Shown: positions 8,761-18,345, counted from the first letter of the stretch. The stretch: 64,000 nt of DNA from Enterovibrio baiacu (GCF_004120195.1 NZ_SCHN01000008.1:127314-191313), one strand, 5' to 3'. The notes: generated by a model from the letters alone, not told the origin. Numbers and translations: made by a program.

Positions 8761-9498
8761 ATGTGGAAATGGCTTCATCCCTATGCCAAACCAGAGGCAA
8801 CCTACCAGCTGTGTAATACACTGCTGCCTTGGTTCTCTGTACTGGCATTGTTGTCCTTGATTACAGGTACGATATGGGGGCTTGCGTTTGCGCCTTCTGA
8901 CTACCAACAAGGTGACAGCTTCAGGATCATCTACATCCATGTGCCAGCAGCGATTTGGTCAATGGGTGCGTATATGTCGATGGCAATTGCCGCCTTTATC
9001 GGCCTTGTATGGCAAATCAAAACCTCCGACTGGGCAGCTGCTGCAATGGCACCGATTGGTGCTGTATTTACCTTTATCGCCCTTGTGACAGGTGCAGTAT
9101 GGGGTAAACCAATGTGGGGTGCTTGGTGGGTATGGGATGCGCGCCTAACATCAGAGCTTATTCTGCTGTTTCTTTACTTGGGTGTGATTGCCCTGTACAA
9201 CGCATTTGATGATGAGCGTACCGCAGGTCGTGCCGCTGGCATTCTTGCCATGGTGGGGGTGATTAACTTGCCGATCATTCACTTTTCTGTGGAATGGTGG
9301 AACACCCTTCACCAAGGCGCAACCATCACCAAATTTGCGAAGCCTTCCATTGCGTCAGACATGCTTTGGCCCTTGCTGCTGAACATCTTTGGTTTTGCAT
9401 TCTTCTTTGGTGCATTGACCTTGATGGGACTCAAAAACAAAATCCTTCAGCGTGAAGCGCATCGCCCTTGGGTGCATCAATTGGTAGAGCGAGGATAA
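8761..9498 (+). CDS. ccmC: Haem-handling protein CcmC
   Basis: Presents haem to CcmE at the periplasmic face. 245 residues from ATG 8761 (MWKWLHPYAKPEA), the conserved CcmC start with GAGAGCGG upstream; an earlier in-frame start at 8719 would add 14 atypical residues and overlap ccmB. The tryptophan-rich haem motif WGKPMWGAWWVWDARLTSE is seen in the centre, and conserved histidines lie in IYIHVPAA and FSVEWWNTLHQGA. Six membrane segments. Confidence 0.96.
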   Translation: MWKWLHPYAKPEATYQLCNTLLPWFSVLALLSLITGTIWGLAFAPSDYQQGDSFRIIYIHVPAAIWSMGAYMSMAIAAFIGLVWQIKTSDWAAAAMAPIGAVFTFIALVTGAVWGKPMWGAWWVWDARLTSELILLFLYLGVIALYNAFDDERTAGRAAGILAMVGVINLPIIHFSVEWWNTLHQGATITKFAKPSIASDMLWPLLLNIFGFAFFFGALTLMGLKNKILQREAHRPWVHQLVERG

Positions 9499-9500
9499 TC

Positions 9501-9707
9501 ATGCATTTTACTTCCTTCTCAGCATTCTTAGACATGGGCGGCTATGCCGTTTATGTGTGGAGTTCTTTCGGTATTACGTTTGGTGCCTTGTTGTGGCTGG
9601 TTGTTTCTGCCCACCTGACACGCCGTAAACTCTTCAATGACATTAAAAATAGAGCCGCCAGAGAGCAGCGCATTAAAAATGCCCAAAATATGGAGAACAC
9701 ATTATGA
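9501..9707 (+). CDS. ccmD: Haem exporter accessory protein CcmD
   Basis: 68 residues with one membrane segment (about 18-38) and a basic tail, beginning [20 protein letters not shown], the standard CcmD pattern. It links CcmE to CcmABC. Starts 2 nt after ccmC, with GAGGA upstream, and overlaps ccmE by 4 nt. Confidence 0.92.
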   Translation: MHFTSFSAFLDMGGYAVYVWSSFGITFGALLWLVVSAHLTRRKLFNDIKNRAAREQRIKNAQNMENTL

Positions 9708-10183
9708 ACCCAAGACGTAAAAAACGATTAGGGCTGGCACTGGCCTTAGTGTTGGGCGTAGGTGCGACGATTGGGCTGATGCTGTATGCGTTGAATCAGA
9801 ATATGGATTTGTTCTACACGCCAACGGAATTGGTGAACGGTAAGCCTGACGGCACGAAACCTCAGGTAGGCCAGCGTTTAAGAATCGGTGGCATGGTTGT
9901 CGCGGATTCCGTTGAACGTGACCCTGACTCGCTCAAAGTGAGTTTCAAAGTGGCCGATGTAGGCCCACAAGTTACCGTGATTTTTGAAGGTATTCTTCCA
10001 GACCTGTTTCGTGAAGGGCAGGGCATTGTGGCGCAAGGTGAGTTGGTGAACGCTAACACCGTGAAAGCGCACGAAGTGCTCGCGAAGCACGATGAAGAAT
10101 ACATGCCACCTGAAATTGCAGAGGCCATGAATAAAAGTCATCAGCCTCTTGAATACACAGAGCAACAAAAAGGTAGCTACTAA
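9704..10183 (+). CDS. ccmE: Periplasmic haem chaperone CcmE
   Basis: 159 residues: MNPRRKKRL, one membrane anchor (about 9-29), then an OB-fold domain. The haem-binding histidine sits in [13 protein letters not shown]. It receives haem from CcmC and passes it to CcmF/CcmH. ATGA overlap with ccmD and a one-base overlap with ccmF. Confidence 0.96.
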   Translation: MNPRRKKRLGLALALVLGVGATIGLMLYALNQNMDLFYTPTELVNGKPDGTKPQVGQRLRIGGMVVADSVERDPDSLKVSFKVADVGPQVTVIFEGILPDLFREGQGIVAQGELVNANTVKAHEVLAKHDEEYMPPEIAEAMNKSHQPLEYTEQQKGSY

Positions 10184-12159
10184 TGATTGCTGAACTGGGG
10201 CATTTCGCCCTGATCATCTCCCTCGGCTTTTCGGTGCTCTTGAGCATCTATCCGCTTTGGGGCGCGCAGGTTGGAAATCAAGCCATGATGCGCTCAGCCC
10301 GTCCATTGGCGATTGGCATGTTCCTCATGTTGCTGATGTCATTCTTCGCGCTGAGCTGGGCGTTTTACGTCAATGACTTCACCGTCAGCTACGTGGCGAG
10401 TAACTCGAACAGTGCGTTGCCTTGGTATTATCGCCTCACCGCGGTGTGGGGGGCTCACGAAGGGTCTTTGTTGCTTTGGGTGTTGATCCAAGCGGGTTGG
10501 ACACTTGCCGTTGCTCTGTTTAGCCGTGGTATGCCACAAGAATCTGTCGCGCGCGTGTTGGCTGTGATGGGCATGATCGGCGTTGGCTTCTTACTTTTCA
10601 TTATTCTGACGTCAAACCCCTTTGACCGCACCTTGCCTTACTTCCCTGTTGATGGCCGTGACCTTAACCCGTTGTTGCAAGATCCGGGTCTGATTGTTCA
10701 CCCGCCAATGCTATACATGGGGTACGTAGGCTTCTCCGTTGCGTTTGCGTTTGCCATTGCATCCTTGATGGCGGGACGTTTGGATACCGCATGGGCGCGT
10801 TGGTCTCGTCCTTGGACAACCGCTGCATGGGTGTTCTTGACGATCGGTATCGCGCTGGGCTCTTGGTGGGCGTACTACGAACTTGGCTGGGGTGGCTGGT
10901 GGTTCTGGGATCCAGTAGAAAATGCATCGTTCATGCCTTGGTTGGCGGGTACGGCGTTAATGCACTCACTCGCGGTGACTGAAAAGCGCGGTACCTTTAA
11001 AGCGTGGACGGTATTGCTTGCGATCTCTGCGTTCTCGTTAAGCCTATTGGGCACCTTCCTTGTGCGTTCTGGCGTACTGGTTTCGGTGCACGCCTTTGCA
11101 TCTGATCCAACCCGTGGTCTCTTTATTCTGGCGTTCTTGGTGGCCGTTATTGGTGGCTCTTTGCTGCTTTATGCATTGCGTGCATCAGAAGTGCGTGTGC
11201 GCGGTAACTTTGAATTGGTGTCCCGTGAAAATGCGCTACTGGCAAACAACATCCTATTGATTGCAGCCCTTGTGGTTGTACTGTTGGGTACACTGCTGCC
11301 ATTGGTTCACAAGCAAATTGGTTTGGGTTCAGTCTCTATCGGCGAACCGTTCTTTAACTTGCTCTTCACCTGGCTGGCCGTGCCGTTTGTGTTCCTTTTA
11401 GGTATTGGCCCTCTGGTTCGCTGGAAGCGCGACAACCTGAAAACCGTGAAGAAAGAACTTATCATTAGCGGCATCTTGTCGATCCTTGGTGGTATTGCGC
11501 TGGTCGCCATCTTTGCTGATACCTTTATGCCGCTTGCCGCGCTAGGTGCAGTGATGGGCTTGTGGATCATCCTTACCCAATCGTTCGAAGTCTACCAACG
11601 CGCAACGCACCGTGATGCATTCATGACGGGTGTGCGTAAGCTGGGTCGCAGTCACTGGGCCATGGTATTCGGTCATATTGGTCTTGCCGTGTCGATTCTT
11701 GGTATCGCCATGGTGCAGAACTATGACATCGAACGTGACGTGAAGATGGCGCCGGGCGACACCGTCGAAATTCAAGGTTATCACTTCAACTTTGCAGGTC
11801 TTCGTGACAAAGACGGCCCGAACTATGACGGCTACATCGCTGACTTTGATGTTTACCGTGGTGATCGTCGCATCAATACATTGCATGCAGAGAAGCGTTT
11901 CTACAACGTACAGCGCTCGATGATGACTGAAGCCGCCATTGATCGCGGCATCACGCGTGACCTTTACATTGCCATGGGTGAACGCTTGCCTGATGGCGCT
12001 TGGGCTGTGCGTATTTACTACAAACCGTTTGTTCGTTGGATTTGGTTCGGTGCGGTATTGATGGCCGTTGGCGGTATCTTTGCGATGTCGGATAAACGTT
12101 ACCGTTTTAGACAGAAATCGACATCGGCGATCAGCGCCGAGCCAGCGAAGGAGATTTAA
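10183..12159 (+). CDS. ccmF: Cytochrome c haem lyase subunit CcmF
   Basis: 658-residue, multi-pass membrane protein. Shows WGAHEGSLLLWVL and the WWD motif GGWWFWDPVENASFMPWL, with a large periplasmic loop near the C terminus. Part of the CcmFHI lyase that attaches haem to apocytochromes c. Normal length for the family. Confidence 0.97.
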   Translation: MIAELGHFALIISLGFSVLLSIYPLWGAQVGNQAMMRSARPLAIGMFLMLLMSFFALSWAFYVNDFTVSYVASNSNSALPWYYRLTAVWGAHEGSLLLWVLIQAGWTLAVALFSRGMPQESVARVLAVMGMIGVGFLLFIILTSNPFDRTLPYFPVDGRDLNPLLQDPGLIVHPPMLYMGYVGFSVAFAFAIASLMAGRLDTAWARWSRPWTTAAWVFLTIGIALGSWWAYYELGWGGWWFWDPVENASFMPWLAGTALMHSLAVTEKRGTFKAWTVLLAISAFSLSLLGTFLVRSGVLVSVHAFASDPTRGLFILAFLVAVIGGSLLLYALRASEVRVRGNFELVSRENALLANNILLIAALVVVLLGTLLPLVHKQIGLGSVSIGEPFFNLLFTWLAVPFVFLLGIGPLVRWKRDNLKTVKKELIISGILSILGGIALVAIFADTFMPLAALGAVMGLWIILTQSFEVYQRATHRDAFMTGVRKLGRSHWAMVFGHIGLAVSILGIAMVQNYDIERDVKMAPGDTVEIQGYHFNFAGLRDKDGPNYDGYIADFDVYRGDRRINTLHAEKRFYNVQRSMMTEAAIDRGITRDLYIAMGERLPDGAWAVRIYYKPFVRWIWFGAVLMAVGGIFAMSDKRYRFRQKSTSAISAEPAKEI

Positions 12160-12161
12160 GG

Positions 12162-12716
12162 GTGAAACGTCCTTTATTGTTTATCCCATTGGCTCTTTTC
12201 ATGGTGCTTGTGGCGGTGTTTTTCGTTCAGCTTGGTAAGAATGCGGACGGTGATGATCCAACCAAACTTGAATCTGTGTTGGTGGGTAAACCGGTGCCTG
12301 AATTCCGTTTGGAAGATTTGGCAGAAGCTGGGAAGCTCTATGACCAAGGTATTTTCCGTGGACAACCTTTGTTGCTCAACGTATGGGCAACATGGTGTCC
12401 AACCTGTTATGCCGAACACTCATTCTTGAATGAGTTGGCGGGCGATGGTGTGAAAATCATCGGGCTGAACTACAAAGATGATCGTGTTAAAGCGATCGGT
12501 TGGTTGAATCAATTGGGTAACCCTTATTTGATCAGCTTGTTTGATGGTAACGGCATGTTGGGGCTGGATCTCGGTGTGTACGGCGCGCCTGAAACCTTCC
12601 TTATTGATGCGAATGGCATTATTCGTTATCGCCACGCGGGTGATGTAAACACACGCAATTGGGAAGACACCTTGAAGCCGATTTATGACCAAATGTTGGC
12701 GGAGGCGAAAGGATGA
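12162..12716 (+). CDS. ccmG: Thiol:disulfide interchange protein CcmG/DsbE
   Basis: 184 residues: signal anchor (about 4-22) and thioredoxin fold with active site WATWCPTC. Keeps the apocytochrome CXXCH cysteines reduced in the periplasm. GTG start two bases after the ccmF stop, with AAGGAG upstream. Overlaps ccmH by 4 nt. Confidence 0.95.
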   Translation: MKRPLLFIPLALFMVLVAVFFVQLGKNADGDDPTKLESVLVGKPVPEFRLEDLAEAGKLYDQGIFRGQPLLLNVWATWCPTCYAEHSFLNELAGDGVKIIGLNYKDDRVKAIGWLNQLGNPYLISLFDGNGMLGLDLGVYGAPETFLIDANGIIRYRHAGDVNTRNWEDTLKPIYDQMLAEAKG

Positions 12717-13204
12717 TGAAACGTATCCTGTTGCCGTTAATTCTGGCAGCGAGTGCAGCATTCTCTGTGTCTGCAGCGATTGAGGTTTATGAGTTTGATA
12801 CGCCAGAGCAAGAGGCGGCGTTTCACCAGTTGGGGAAAGAGCTTCGTTGTCCTAAGTGTCAAAACAACAACATTGCGGATTCCAATGCAGGTTTAGCGCA
12901 AGACCTTCGTGCCAAAGTGTATGAAATGCTCAAACAAGGCAAAAACGAAGATGAGATTGTCGAGTACATGGTTGCCCGTTATGGCAACTTTGTGACCTAC
13001 AATCCGCCGCTAACCGCATCAACCATGATTCTGTGGGCTGGTCCGCTATTGTTTGTGATTGGTGGTTTCACCGTGTTGGTAATGCGCAGCCGCAAGAGCC
13101 CGAAAGTGGCGAAAAACACGGCATTAGACAGTGAAGAACAAGCAAGGCTTGATGCGTTGCTGGATGAGCACAACTCAGAAAAGAAAAAGGATGACCAAGC
13201 ATGA
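12713..13204 (+). CDS. ccmH: Cytochrome c maturation protein CcmH
   Basis: 163 residues: signal peptide (cleavage near SVSA|A), the redox motif RCPKCQNNNIADSNAG, and one membrane segment near residues 102-122. This is the short CcmH form; the TPR part is the separate next gene (CcmI). Overlaps both neighbours by 4 nt. Confidence 0.95.
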   Translation: MMKRILLPLILAASAAFSVSAAIEVYEFDTPEQEAAFHQLGKELRCPKCQNNNIADSNAGLAQDLRAKVYEMLKQGKNEDEIVEYMVARYGNFVTYNPPLTASTMILWAGPLLFVIGGFTVLVMRSRKSPKVAKNTALDSEEQARLDALLDEHNSEKKKDDQA

Positions 13205-14418
13205 CAGAAACGATGTTTTGGCTGATCACTGCCTTGATGATGCTGGTATCCATTGCAATCTTTGTGTTGCCGATTTATCGCGGGAAAGACCAAGATGAAG
13301 AAGCCAGCCGTGATGAGCTGAACAAGGCATTCTTCCGTGATCGTATGGAAGAAATTGAGGAAGAAGCGCAAGAAGGTTTGATTGAAAACCAGGGTGAACT
13401 TGCTGTTGAACTAAAACAATCCTTGCTTGATGACATTCCAACGCAACAAGCCGTCACTGAAAGCAAGAATACAGTGTCAGCGATGATGCTTGCACCGGGC
13501 GTGTTAATTTTGGTGATACTGAGCTACTTCCTCTACAACACTTTTGGTAGCTACGGTGCTGTGGTGTCATGGCAAGAAACCACGAACAAGTTGCCTGAAC
13601 TTTCTCAGCGCTTGATGTCAGATTCACAAGAGCCGCTTTCCGACCAAGAAATGGCGGATCTTACGCTGGCGCTTCGCACCAAACTGCAACAGACACCTGA
13701 TGATGCAATGGGCTGGTTGCTGCTAGGCCGTATTGGGATGGCGAATCGTGATATTCAGACAGCGGAAGGCGCAATGGCGAAAGCGTATGACCTTTCTCCT
13801 CTGAATAGCGACATCAAATTAGGCTACGCACAATCGCTGATCTTTTCGGGCGATGAAACCAACGTAACCAAAGCACGCGGTTTACTTCGTGAAGTGATTC
13901 GAGAAGATCACGCGAACATGCAGGCATTCTCATTGTTAGCATTTGAAGCATTCGAGCGAGGTGCTTATGATGAGGCGATTGCAGCTTGGTCGACCATGAA
14001 GAAGTTGCTGCCTGAGAATGACCCACGCATTGCAATGCTTGAGCGCAGCATTGATCGCGCAAATGCACAAATGAACGTGGGTTCTGGTCAGAAAGTGTCT
14101 GTGACTGTCACGCTGGATGAAGATGTGGTTCTTCCCGAGCAAGGTGTATTGATTGTCTCTGTGCATTCAGCAGACGGAGCACCAATGCCCATTGCTGCGA
14201 AACGACTACCGATCAATCAGTTCCCATTGATTGTCGAGTTAACGGATGCTGACAGTATGATCCCTGAGCGCCTCATGTCGTCATTGCCTGAAGTCTTGGT
14301 GAAAGCGCGCATTGACCATGATGGAAACGTCATGACGAAAGACGGTGATTGGTTTGGAGAAACCTTGCCGTTTGCGTTAGGCGGACAATCGCAGATAGTG
14401 ATTAACCAAAAGTATTAA
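13201..14418 (+). CDS. ccmI: Cytochrome c maturation TPR protein CcmI
   Basis: 405 residues: membrane segments at about 4-24 and 97-117, a TPR region (about 140-270, with MGWLLLGRIGMANRDIQTAEGAMAKAYDLSP) and a C-terminal beta domain. Binds apocytochrome c tails for the CcmFH lyase. Last gene of the ccm operon; a terminator follows. Confidence 0.93.
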   Translation: MTETMFWLITALMMLVSIAIFVLPIYRGKDQDEEASRDELNKAFFRDRMEEIEEEAQEGLIENQGELAVELKQSLLDDIPTQQAVTESKNTVSAMMLAPGVLILVILSYFLYNTFGSYGAVVSWQETTNKLPELSQRLMSDSQEPLSDQEMADLTLALRTKLQQTPDDAMGWLLLGRIGMANRDIQTAEGAMAKAYDLSPLNSDIKLGYAQSLIFSGDETNVTKARGLLREVIREDHANMQAFSLLAFEAFERGAYDEAIAAWSTMKKLLPENDPRIAMLERSIDRANAQMNVGSGQKVSVTVTLDEDVVLPEQGVLIVSVHSADGAPMPIAAKRLPINQFPLIVELTDADSMIPERLMSSLPEVLVKARIDHDGNVMTKDGDWFGETLPFALGGQSQIVINQKY

Positions 14419-14450
14419 CTGATTTATACTTTCTGGTAACAATTGAAACG

Positions 14451-14477
14451 GGCTGGTGTAAACCAGCCTCTTTTTTG
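14451..14477 (+). terminator. ccm operon terminator
   Basis: Stem GGCTGGT / ACCAGCC with loop GTAA, followed by TCTTTTTT. It lies between ccmI and mlaA, so mlaA probably has its own promoter or depends on read-through. Confidence 0.85.
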
Positions 14478-14491
14478 GAAATAATAATACA

Positions 14492-15280
14492 ATGTGGAAA
14501 GGCTTTTTACTGGCAGTAGGCCTTGTGGTTGGGTTGAGCGGATGTGCTCAAACACCTGAAGAGAACACTGCTGACGCAGAAACGAATACAGAAACCCATG
14601 TCGCGCACCCGAATGATCCGTTTGAAGGGTTCAACCGCGCGATGTGGGCATTTAACTATGATTATCTCGACCCGTATGTCGCGCGCCCTGTGTCTGTGGC
14701 TTACGTAGACTATGTGCCGAACTGGACGCGAACAGGTATCTCAAACTTTATCAATAACCTTGAAGAGCCTGCGAGCATGATCAACAGCCTCATCATGTTG
14801 GAAGGTGAAGACGCGCTTGTTCACTTTAACCGGTTCTGGTTGAACACTGTCTTTGGTTTGGGCGGCCTTATCGATCTTGCCTCGGCGGCAAATGTTCCTA
14901 AACTCAGTGACCGACAGTTTGGCGATGCGATGGGCTATTACGATATAGGGCAAGGCCCGTATATCATGGTACCAGTCTACGGCCCAATCACAGTACGAGA
15001 AGGGGTGGGTGATGCGGTAGATGGGTTATACCCGCCTTTGTCACTGCTGACGTTCCCGCAATCCGTAATCAAGTGGGCATTGGATGGCATGGAAACGCGC
15101 GCTGCACTGGTGAAGCAAGAAGGCATTCTTGAAAATTCACCGGATCCGTATGCATTCACGCGTGATGCGTATCTGCAAAACAAAGCCTTTAAAGCGCGTG
15201 GTGGCGAGATCGAAATCGATGCTGATGAAGAAGATGATGAATACTTAGAAGACTTGATGGACGAGATTGACGCCTACTAA
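14492..15280 (+). CDS. mlaA: Phospholipid-binding lipoprotein MlaA (VacJ)
   Basis: 262 residues. Signal peptide with lipobox LSGCAQ, so an outer-membrane lipoprotein. The MlaA core follows: NDPFEGFNRAMWAFN, GGLIDLASAANVPKLSDRQFGDAMGYYDIGQGPYIMVP split over the domain, and an acidic C-tail (DADEEDDEYLEDLMDE). Removes misplaced phospholipids from the outer leaflet with the MlaBCDEF system. Own terminator downstream. Confidence 0.95.
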   Translation: MWKGFLLAVGLVVGLSGCAQTPEENTADAETNTETHVAHPNDPFEGFNRAMWAFNYDYLDPYVARPVSVAYVDYVPNWTRTGISNFINNLEEPASMINSLIMLEGEDALVHFNRFWLNTVFGLGGLIDLASAANVPKLSDRQFGDAMGYYDIGQGPYIMVPVYGPITVREGVGDAVDGLYPPLSLLTFPQSVIKWALDGMETRAALVKQEGILENSPDPYAFTRDAYLQNKAFKARGGEIEIDADEEDDEYLEDLMDEIDAY

Positions 15281-15305
15281 GGCTGCCGCCATCTCTGTAT
15301 CGAAC

Positions 15306-15335
15306 AAAAAGCCACTCGACTGAGTGGCTTTTTTT
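15306..15335. terminator. Bidirectional terminator between mlaA and fadL
   Basis: AAAAA-GCCACTC-GACT-GAGTGGC-TTTTTTT. A and T runs on both sides serve the two convergent genes. Confidence 0.88.
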
Positions 15336-15377
15336 GTCTGCTAACGTTGAGCTTACACTCAGCCTGTCAGTTGACGT

Positions 15378-16694
15378 TTAGAAGCGGTAGCTCGCTTGAA
15401 CACCTGCTAGCCAAACGCTGCCAGAGGTTTTACCTTCAAATGACCCGCCAAATAGCTGACCAAGTTGATCAGATGCAACGTGATCACGAGGCTCTTTGAC
15501 TGGCGCTTCTTTCGCAAAGATATAGGTGAAACCCGCATCTAGCGTTAGGTTTTTAGACCACTCGTAACCCGCACCTAGGCTTAGCCATAGGCGGTCAGTT
15601 TCTGGAATGGTGATCGTGCGGTTCGCATCATCTACCGCTGATGTGTCGTAAGCCACACCTGAACGAAGTTCTGTTTTGTCGTTTAGCTGGTAGGTTGTAC
15701 CTACTGCAAAACGATAGTTATCGCGCCAATTCTCTTCTTTCACCATCTGAGTAGGCTCAGACAAAGACGGAATGTTCGCCTCTAGTTTTTCGAACTCACT
15801 CCAATCGGTCCAATTCACGCTTGCGTGAATTGCTACTTTCTCTGTGAGTTGGTGGAAGCTAGCAATTTCTGCTGTAGCAGGTAACCCTAACTCCATGCTG
15901 CCAGGCAATTGACCTGTCGTGGTACCGAAAGACAATCCCGATGCATGACCTTCAAGCTTTAGATCAACCGCTGAACGGTAGTTGAAACCGATACGGTTTG
16001 CTTCGTTAATTTGCCAAGCAGCACCCGCTTGCCAACCCCAAGACGTATCGTCACCTTCCATGTATTTAAGTGTCGTACCATTCGGTACAACAGATAGGCC
16101 ACCTTGGCCATTTGGCATTAGGGTTGCTGAAGAACTTTTTGCACCAATGCTGCCTTCACCCATCACAAAGCGTACGCCACCACCAATTGAGAACTGGTCG
16201 TTAATGCGGTAAGCCACATTTGGGTTGATTTCAACGGTAGTAATCGATGCCTCATTACCGAATTGCGTCCCTTTAAAATTATCATCTAACTTGGTGTTCA
16301 TGCCGAAGTTAGAAGCCAGTGAAAGGCCAAGAAACACTTGGTCATTGACTTGGTGAGAGACATAGAAGTTTGGAACGACAGCAGCATCCGCAAAATCTTT
16401 AGATGATGTTTGCGTCTCGTTACCGAAGAAGGTTGTTGTACCGTCAACATCGACATTTGGGTCAACGTAGATCATGCCCGTCGATACTTGTGTACCTTCA
16501 AGGTACGTCAGCATCGCAGGGTTACGAAATTGTGCAGCAGCATTATCTGCCATCGCTGCTTCACCCGCGTATGCGCGGCCTAGGCCAGTTGCTGAATACT
16601 CTGCAAGCTGGAAACCTGCAGCATATGCAGATGTTGAAGAAAGAGAGCCAAGAGCGGCTGCAATAGCCAACGGTAGAATTTTATTCTTGTTCAT
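15378..16694 (-). CDS. fadL: FadL-family outer membrane long-chain fatty acid transporter (copy 1)
   Basis: 438 residues. Signal peptide ends ...SAYA, then AGFQLAEYSATGLGRAYAGEA and ADNAAAQFRNPAML, the conserved FadL N-terminal hatch including the NPA motif; the protein ends in aromatic phenylalanine (ASYRF), as beta-barrels do. Takes up long-chain fatty acids or other hydrophobic compounds. A paralogue lies directly upstream on the same strand. Substrate preference cannot be read from sequence. Confidence 0.92.
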   Translation of the reverse strand: MNKNKILPLAIAAALGSLSSTSAYAAGFQLAEYSATGLGRAYAGEAAMADNAAAQFRNPAMLTYLEGTQVSTGMIYVDPNVDVDGTTTFFGNETQTSSKDFADAAVVPNFYVSHQVNDQVFLGLSLASNFGMNTKLDDNFKGTQFGNEASITTVEINPNVAYRINDQFSIGGGVRFVMGEGSIGAKSSSATLMPNGQGGLSVVPNGTTLKYMEGDDTSWGWQAGAAWQINEANRIGFNYRSAVDLKLEGHASGLSFGTTTGQLPGSMELGLPATAEIASFHQLTEKVAIHASVNWTDWSEFEKLEANIPSLSEPTQMVKEENWRDNYRFAVGTTYQLNDKTELRSGVAYDTSAVDDANRTITIPETDRLWLSLGAGYEWSKNLTLDAGFTYIFAKEAPVKEPRDHVASDQLGQLFGGSFEGKTSGSVWLAGVQASYRF

Positions 16695-16839
16695 AAGTCA
16701 CAGATTGCTTTTTTAGGTCGCTACAGGGTACTGAGGGAACGATAGGTTGCAATTTAGATTCGCTAGTGACTTATTATTTGGAATTATATTTCGGTATATC
16801 GCTCTGTAATGGTGATAATAACTATTAAATACGCATCGG

Positions 16840-16878
16840 GTTACACATGTGCGCTGAAACTGAGCGAACACGTGTAAC
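16840..16878. promoter_or_regulatory. Inverted repeat upstream of fadL copy 1
   Basis: GTTACACATGTGCG and CGAACACGTGTAAC are arms matching at 12 of 14 positions around an 11-bp spacer. It lies about 150 bp upstream of the fadL copy 1 start. It could be an operator for a dimeric regulator or a mRNA hairpin; no T run follows. Confidence 0.4.
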
Positions 16879-16964
16879 TGTTGTTGGGGCTAGATATGGG
16901 GTATGTACGCTGTAAAAACGCTGAAATTATTAGAGTTAGTGGGATTTAATTTCAAAAATTGCGC

Positions 16965-16991
16965 ACAAAAAAAGGGAGCGGCGGCTCCCTT
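16965..16991 (-). terminator. Terminator of fadL copy 2
   Basis: On the minus strand GGGAGC, loop CGCC, GCTCCC followed by TTTTTTT. It separates transcription of the two fadL genes. Confidence 0.85.
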
Positions 16992-17008
16992 TCTTATTGC
17001 TTCATAGT

Positions 17009-18238
17009 TTAGAACTTGTAGCTGTATTGAATGCCGTATAGCCACGCGTTTGCGCGAGTGGTTGCTGCAACGCTAGTGATACCATTTGTTTCTTCAACCT
17101 TCACGTCCTCGCCCATTAGGTAAGTCACGCCAAGATCAACGGTGGAATTTTTAGTTGCTCGGTAAGTTACACCGCCAGATAGCCACTGGCGATCTGAATC
17201 AGGAACAGCTATTGATGTTTTCACATCAATATCTTGCGCGCTGGTGTCGTACATGTAACCACCACGTAGTGTCCAATCATTGTTCAGGTAGTAAGTACCA
17301 CCAATGGAGTAGTGCCATCCATCTTGCCAATTGTATTCGTTTAGCTCAGTTCCATTGGTTGTTGCAAGTTTGTCGAAAGTGCTCCATTCAATCCATTGGA
17401 CCGAGTAATGCATCGCGAATTTCTTGGTGAGCATGTGGAAACCGGAAAATTCTGCGATATCTGGTAGACGCATAATGAGTTCACCACTCATATCTTTCAA
17501 GCCTGCCTGATACGTCATGTCTCCATCTGCTTTGATGTCTGGGCTGTGACGGTAGCTCAAACCAAAGCGATGTTTTTCGCTGAGCTCATACACAGCACCT
17601 GCGTTCCAACCGAAACCAGTTCCTTCAGCATCAACATCAAGAAGTTTGTCGCCCATCATCAAACCTGAGCGCTTAAGTTTGCCTGAACCTGTAATGACAT
17701 CTAGACCTGCACCAACACTAAACTGTTCGTTGATTCGGTATGAGCCGCTTAGGCCAAAATTGACGGTTTTTAGATCGGTCAAGCCACCAAATTCATTCGC
17801 GGCAAAATCATTGCTGAATTCAGTTTTTGTACCAAAGTTTGAGTAGATTCCAGCTCCGACAGCGAACTTCTCGTTAATTGGGTGTACATAAAAAAGGTTT
17901 GGTACGTATGAGATATCACCAATCTGCTCATCTGGCAGGCTGGTGTAAGTACTTTCTGGTAAACGTGAGATACCATATTTTGTATCTTTAACTTGAACGT
18001 CAGTGTCAATGGCAATCAAACCCAGAGAAAGCTCTGGTGATTTGAAAAGAGACATAGCCGCTGGGTTACGCGCCATTACTGATGCGTTATCAGCGATAAC
18101 GGCATCACCTGCAAATGCACGACCAAGGCCTGTTGCTGATTGGCCATTTAACTGGAAGCCAGCGGCGAACGCTGACGTAGAACTTGCCGCCACAGCCACT
18201 GCAATAGCTGAACGAATAAACAGACGCTTCTTATTCAT
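17009..18238 (-). CDS. fadL: FadL-family outer membrane long-chain fatty acid transporter (copy 2)
   Basis: 409 residues. Signal peptide (...STSAFA), then AGFQLNGQSATGLGRAFAGDA and ADNASVMARNPAAM, the FadL hatch region; ends YSYKF. Clearly a paralogue of the next gene but diverged in the loops. A FadR-like operator overlaps a good promoter (TTTCAA-17-TAGAAT) upstream, which suggests fatty acid control. Substrate range is unknown. Confidence 0.92.
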   Translation of the reverse strand: MNKKRLFIRSAIAVAVAASSTSAFAAGFQLNGQSATGLGRAFAGDAVIADNASVMARNPAAMSLFKSPELSLGLIAIDTDVQVKDTKYGISRLPESTYTSLPDEQIGDISYVPNLFYVHPINEKFAVGAGIYSNFGTKTEFSNDFAANEFGGLTDLKTVNFGLSGSYRINEQFSVGAGLDVITGSGKLKRSGLMMGDKLLDVDAEGTGFGWNAGAVYELSEKHRFGLSYRHSPDIKADGDMTYQAGLKDMSGELIMRLPDIAEFSGFHMLTKKFAMHYSVQWIEWSTFDKLATTNGTELNEYNWQDGWHYSIGGTYYLNNDWTLRGGYMYDTSAQDIDVKTSIAVPDSDRQWLSGGVTYRATKNSTVDLGVTYLMGEDVKVEETNGITSVAATTRANAWLYGIQYSYKF

Positions 18239-18303
18239 AATGTGAATTTATCCAAATGAATTTATTGTAATTTTCTTTATATGGGCTTTATGAAGCCGCG
18301 CGG

Positions 18304-18332
18304 ATTCTATTGTGTAGGATAAAATTTTGAAA
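18304..18332 (-). promoter_or_regulatory. Probable promoter of fadL copy 2
   Basis: Minus strand -35 TTTCAA (18327-18332) and -10 TAGAAT (18304-18309) separated by 17 bp. The start codon is about 65 bp downstream. The FadR-like site overlaps the -35 box. Confidence 0.5.
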
Positions 18333-18345
18333 TCTGACCAGTTAT
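18329..18345 (-). promoter_or_regulatory. FadR-like operator upstream of fadL copy 2
   Basis: Minus strand ATAACTGGTCAGATTTC. It matches the first half of the E. coli FadR consensus AACTGGTCNGACNTGTT exactly (AACTGGTC.GA). The adjacent fadI site and the fabB site share the CTGACC core. Confidence 0.65.

Larger units (their letters stand above)
16695..17008. other. Intergenic region between the two fadL genes
   Basis: 314 bp. Contains the terminator of the upstream fadL copy, a 14-bp imperfect inverted repeat (16840-16878), and the A/T-rich promoter area of copy 1. No ORF with a ribosome site was seen. I found no clear FadR operator here, unlike in front of copy 2. Confidence 0.6.
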
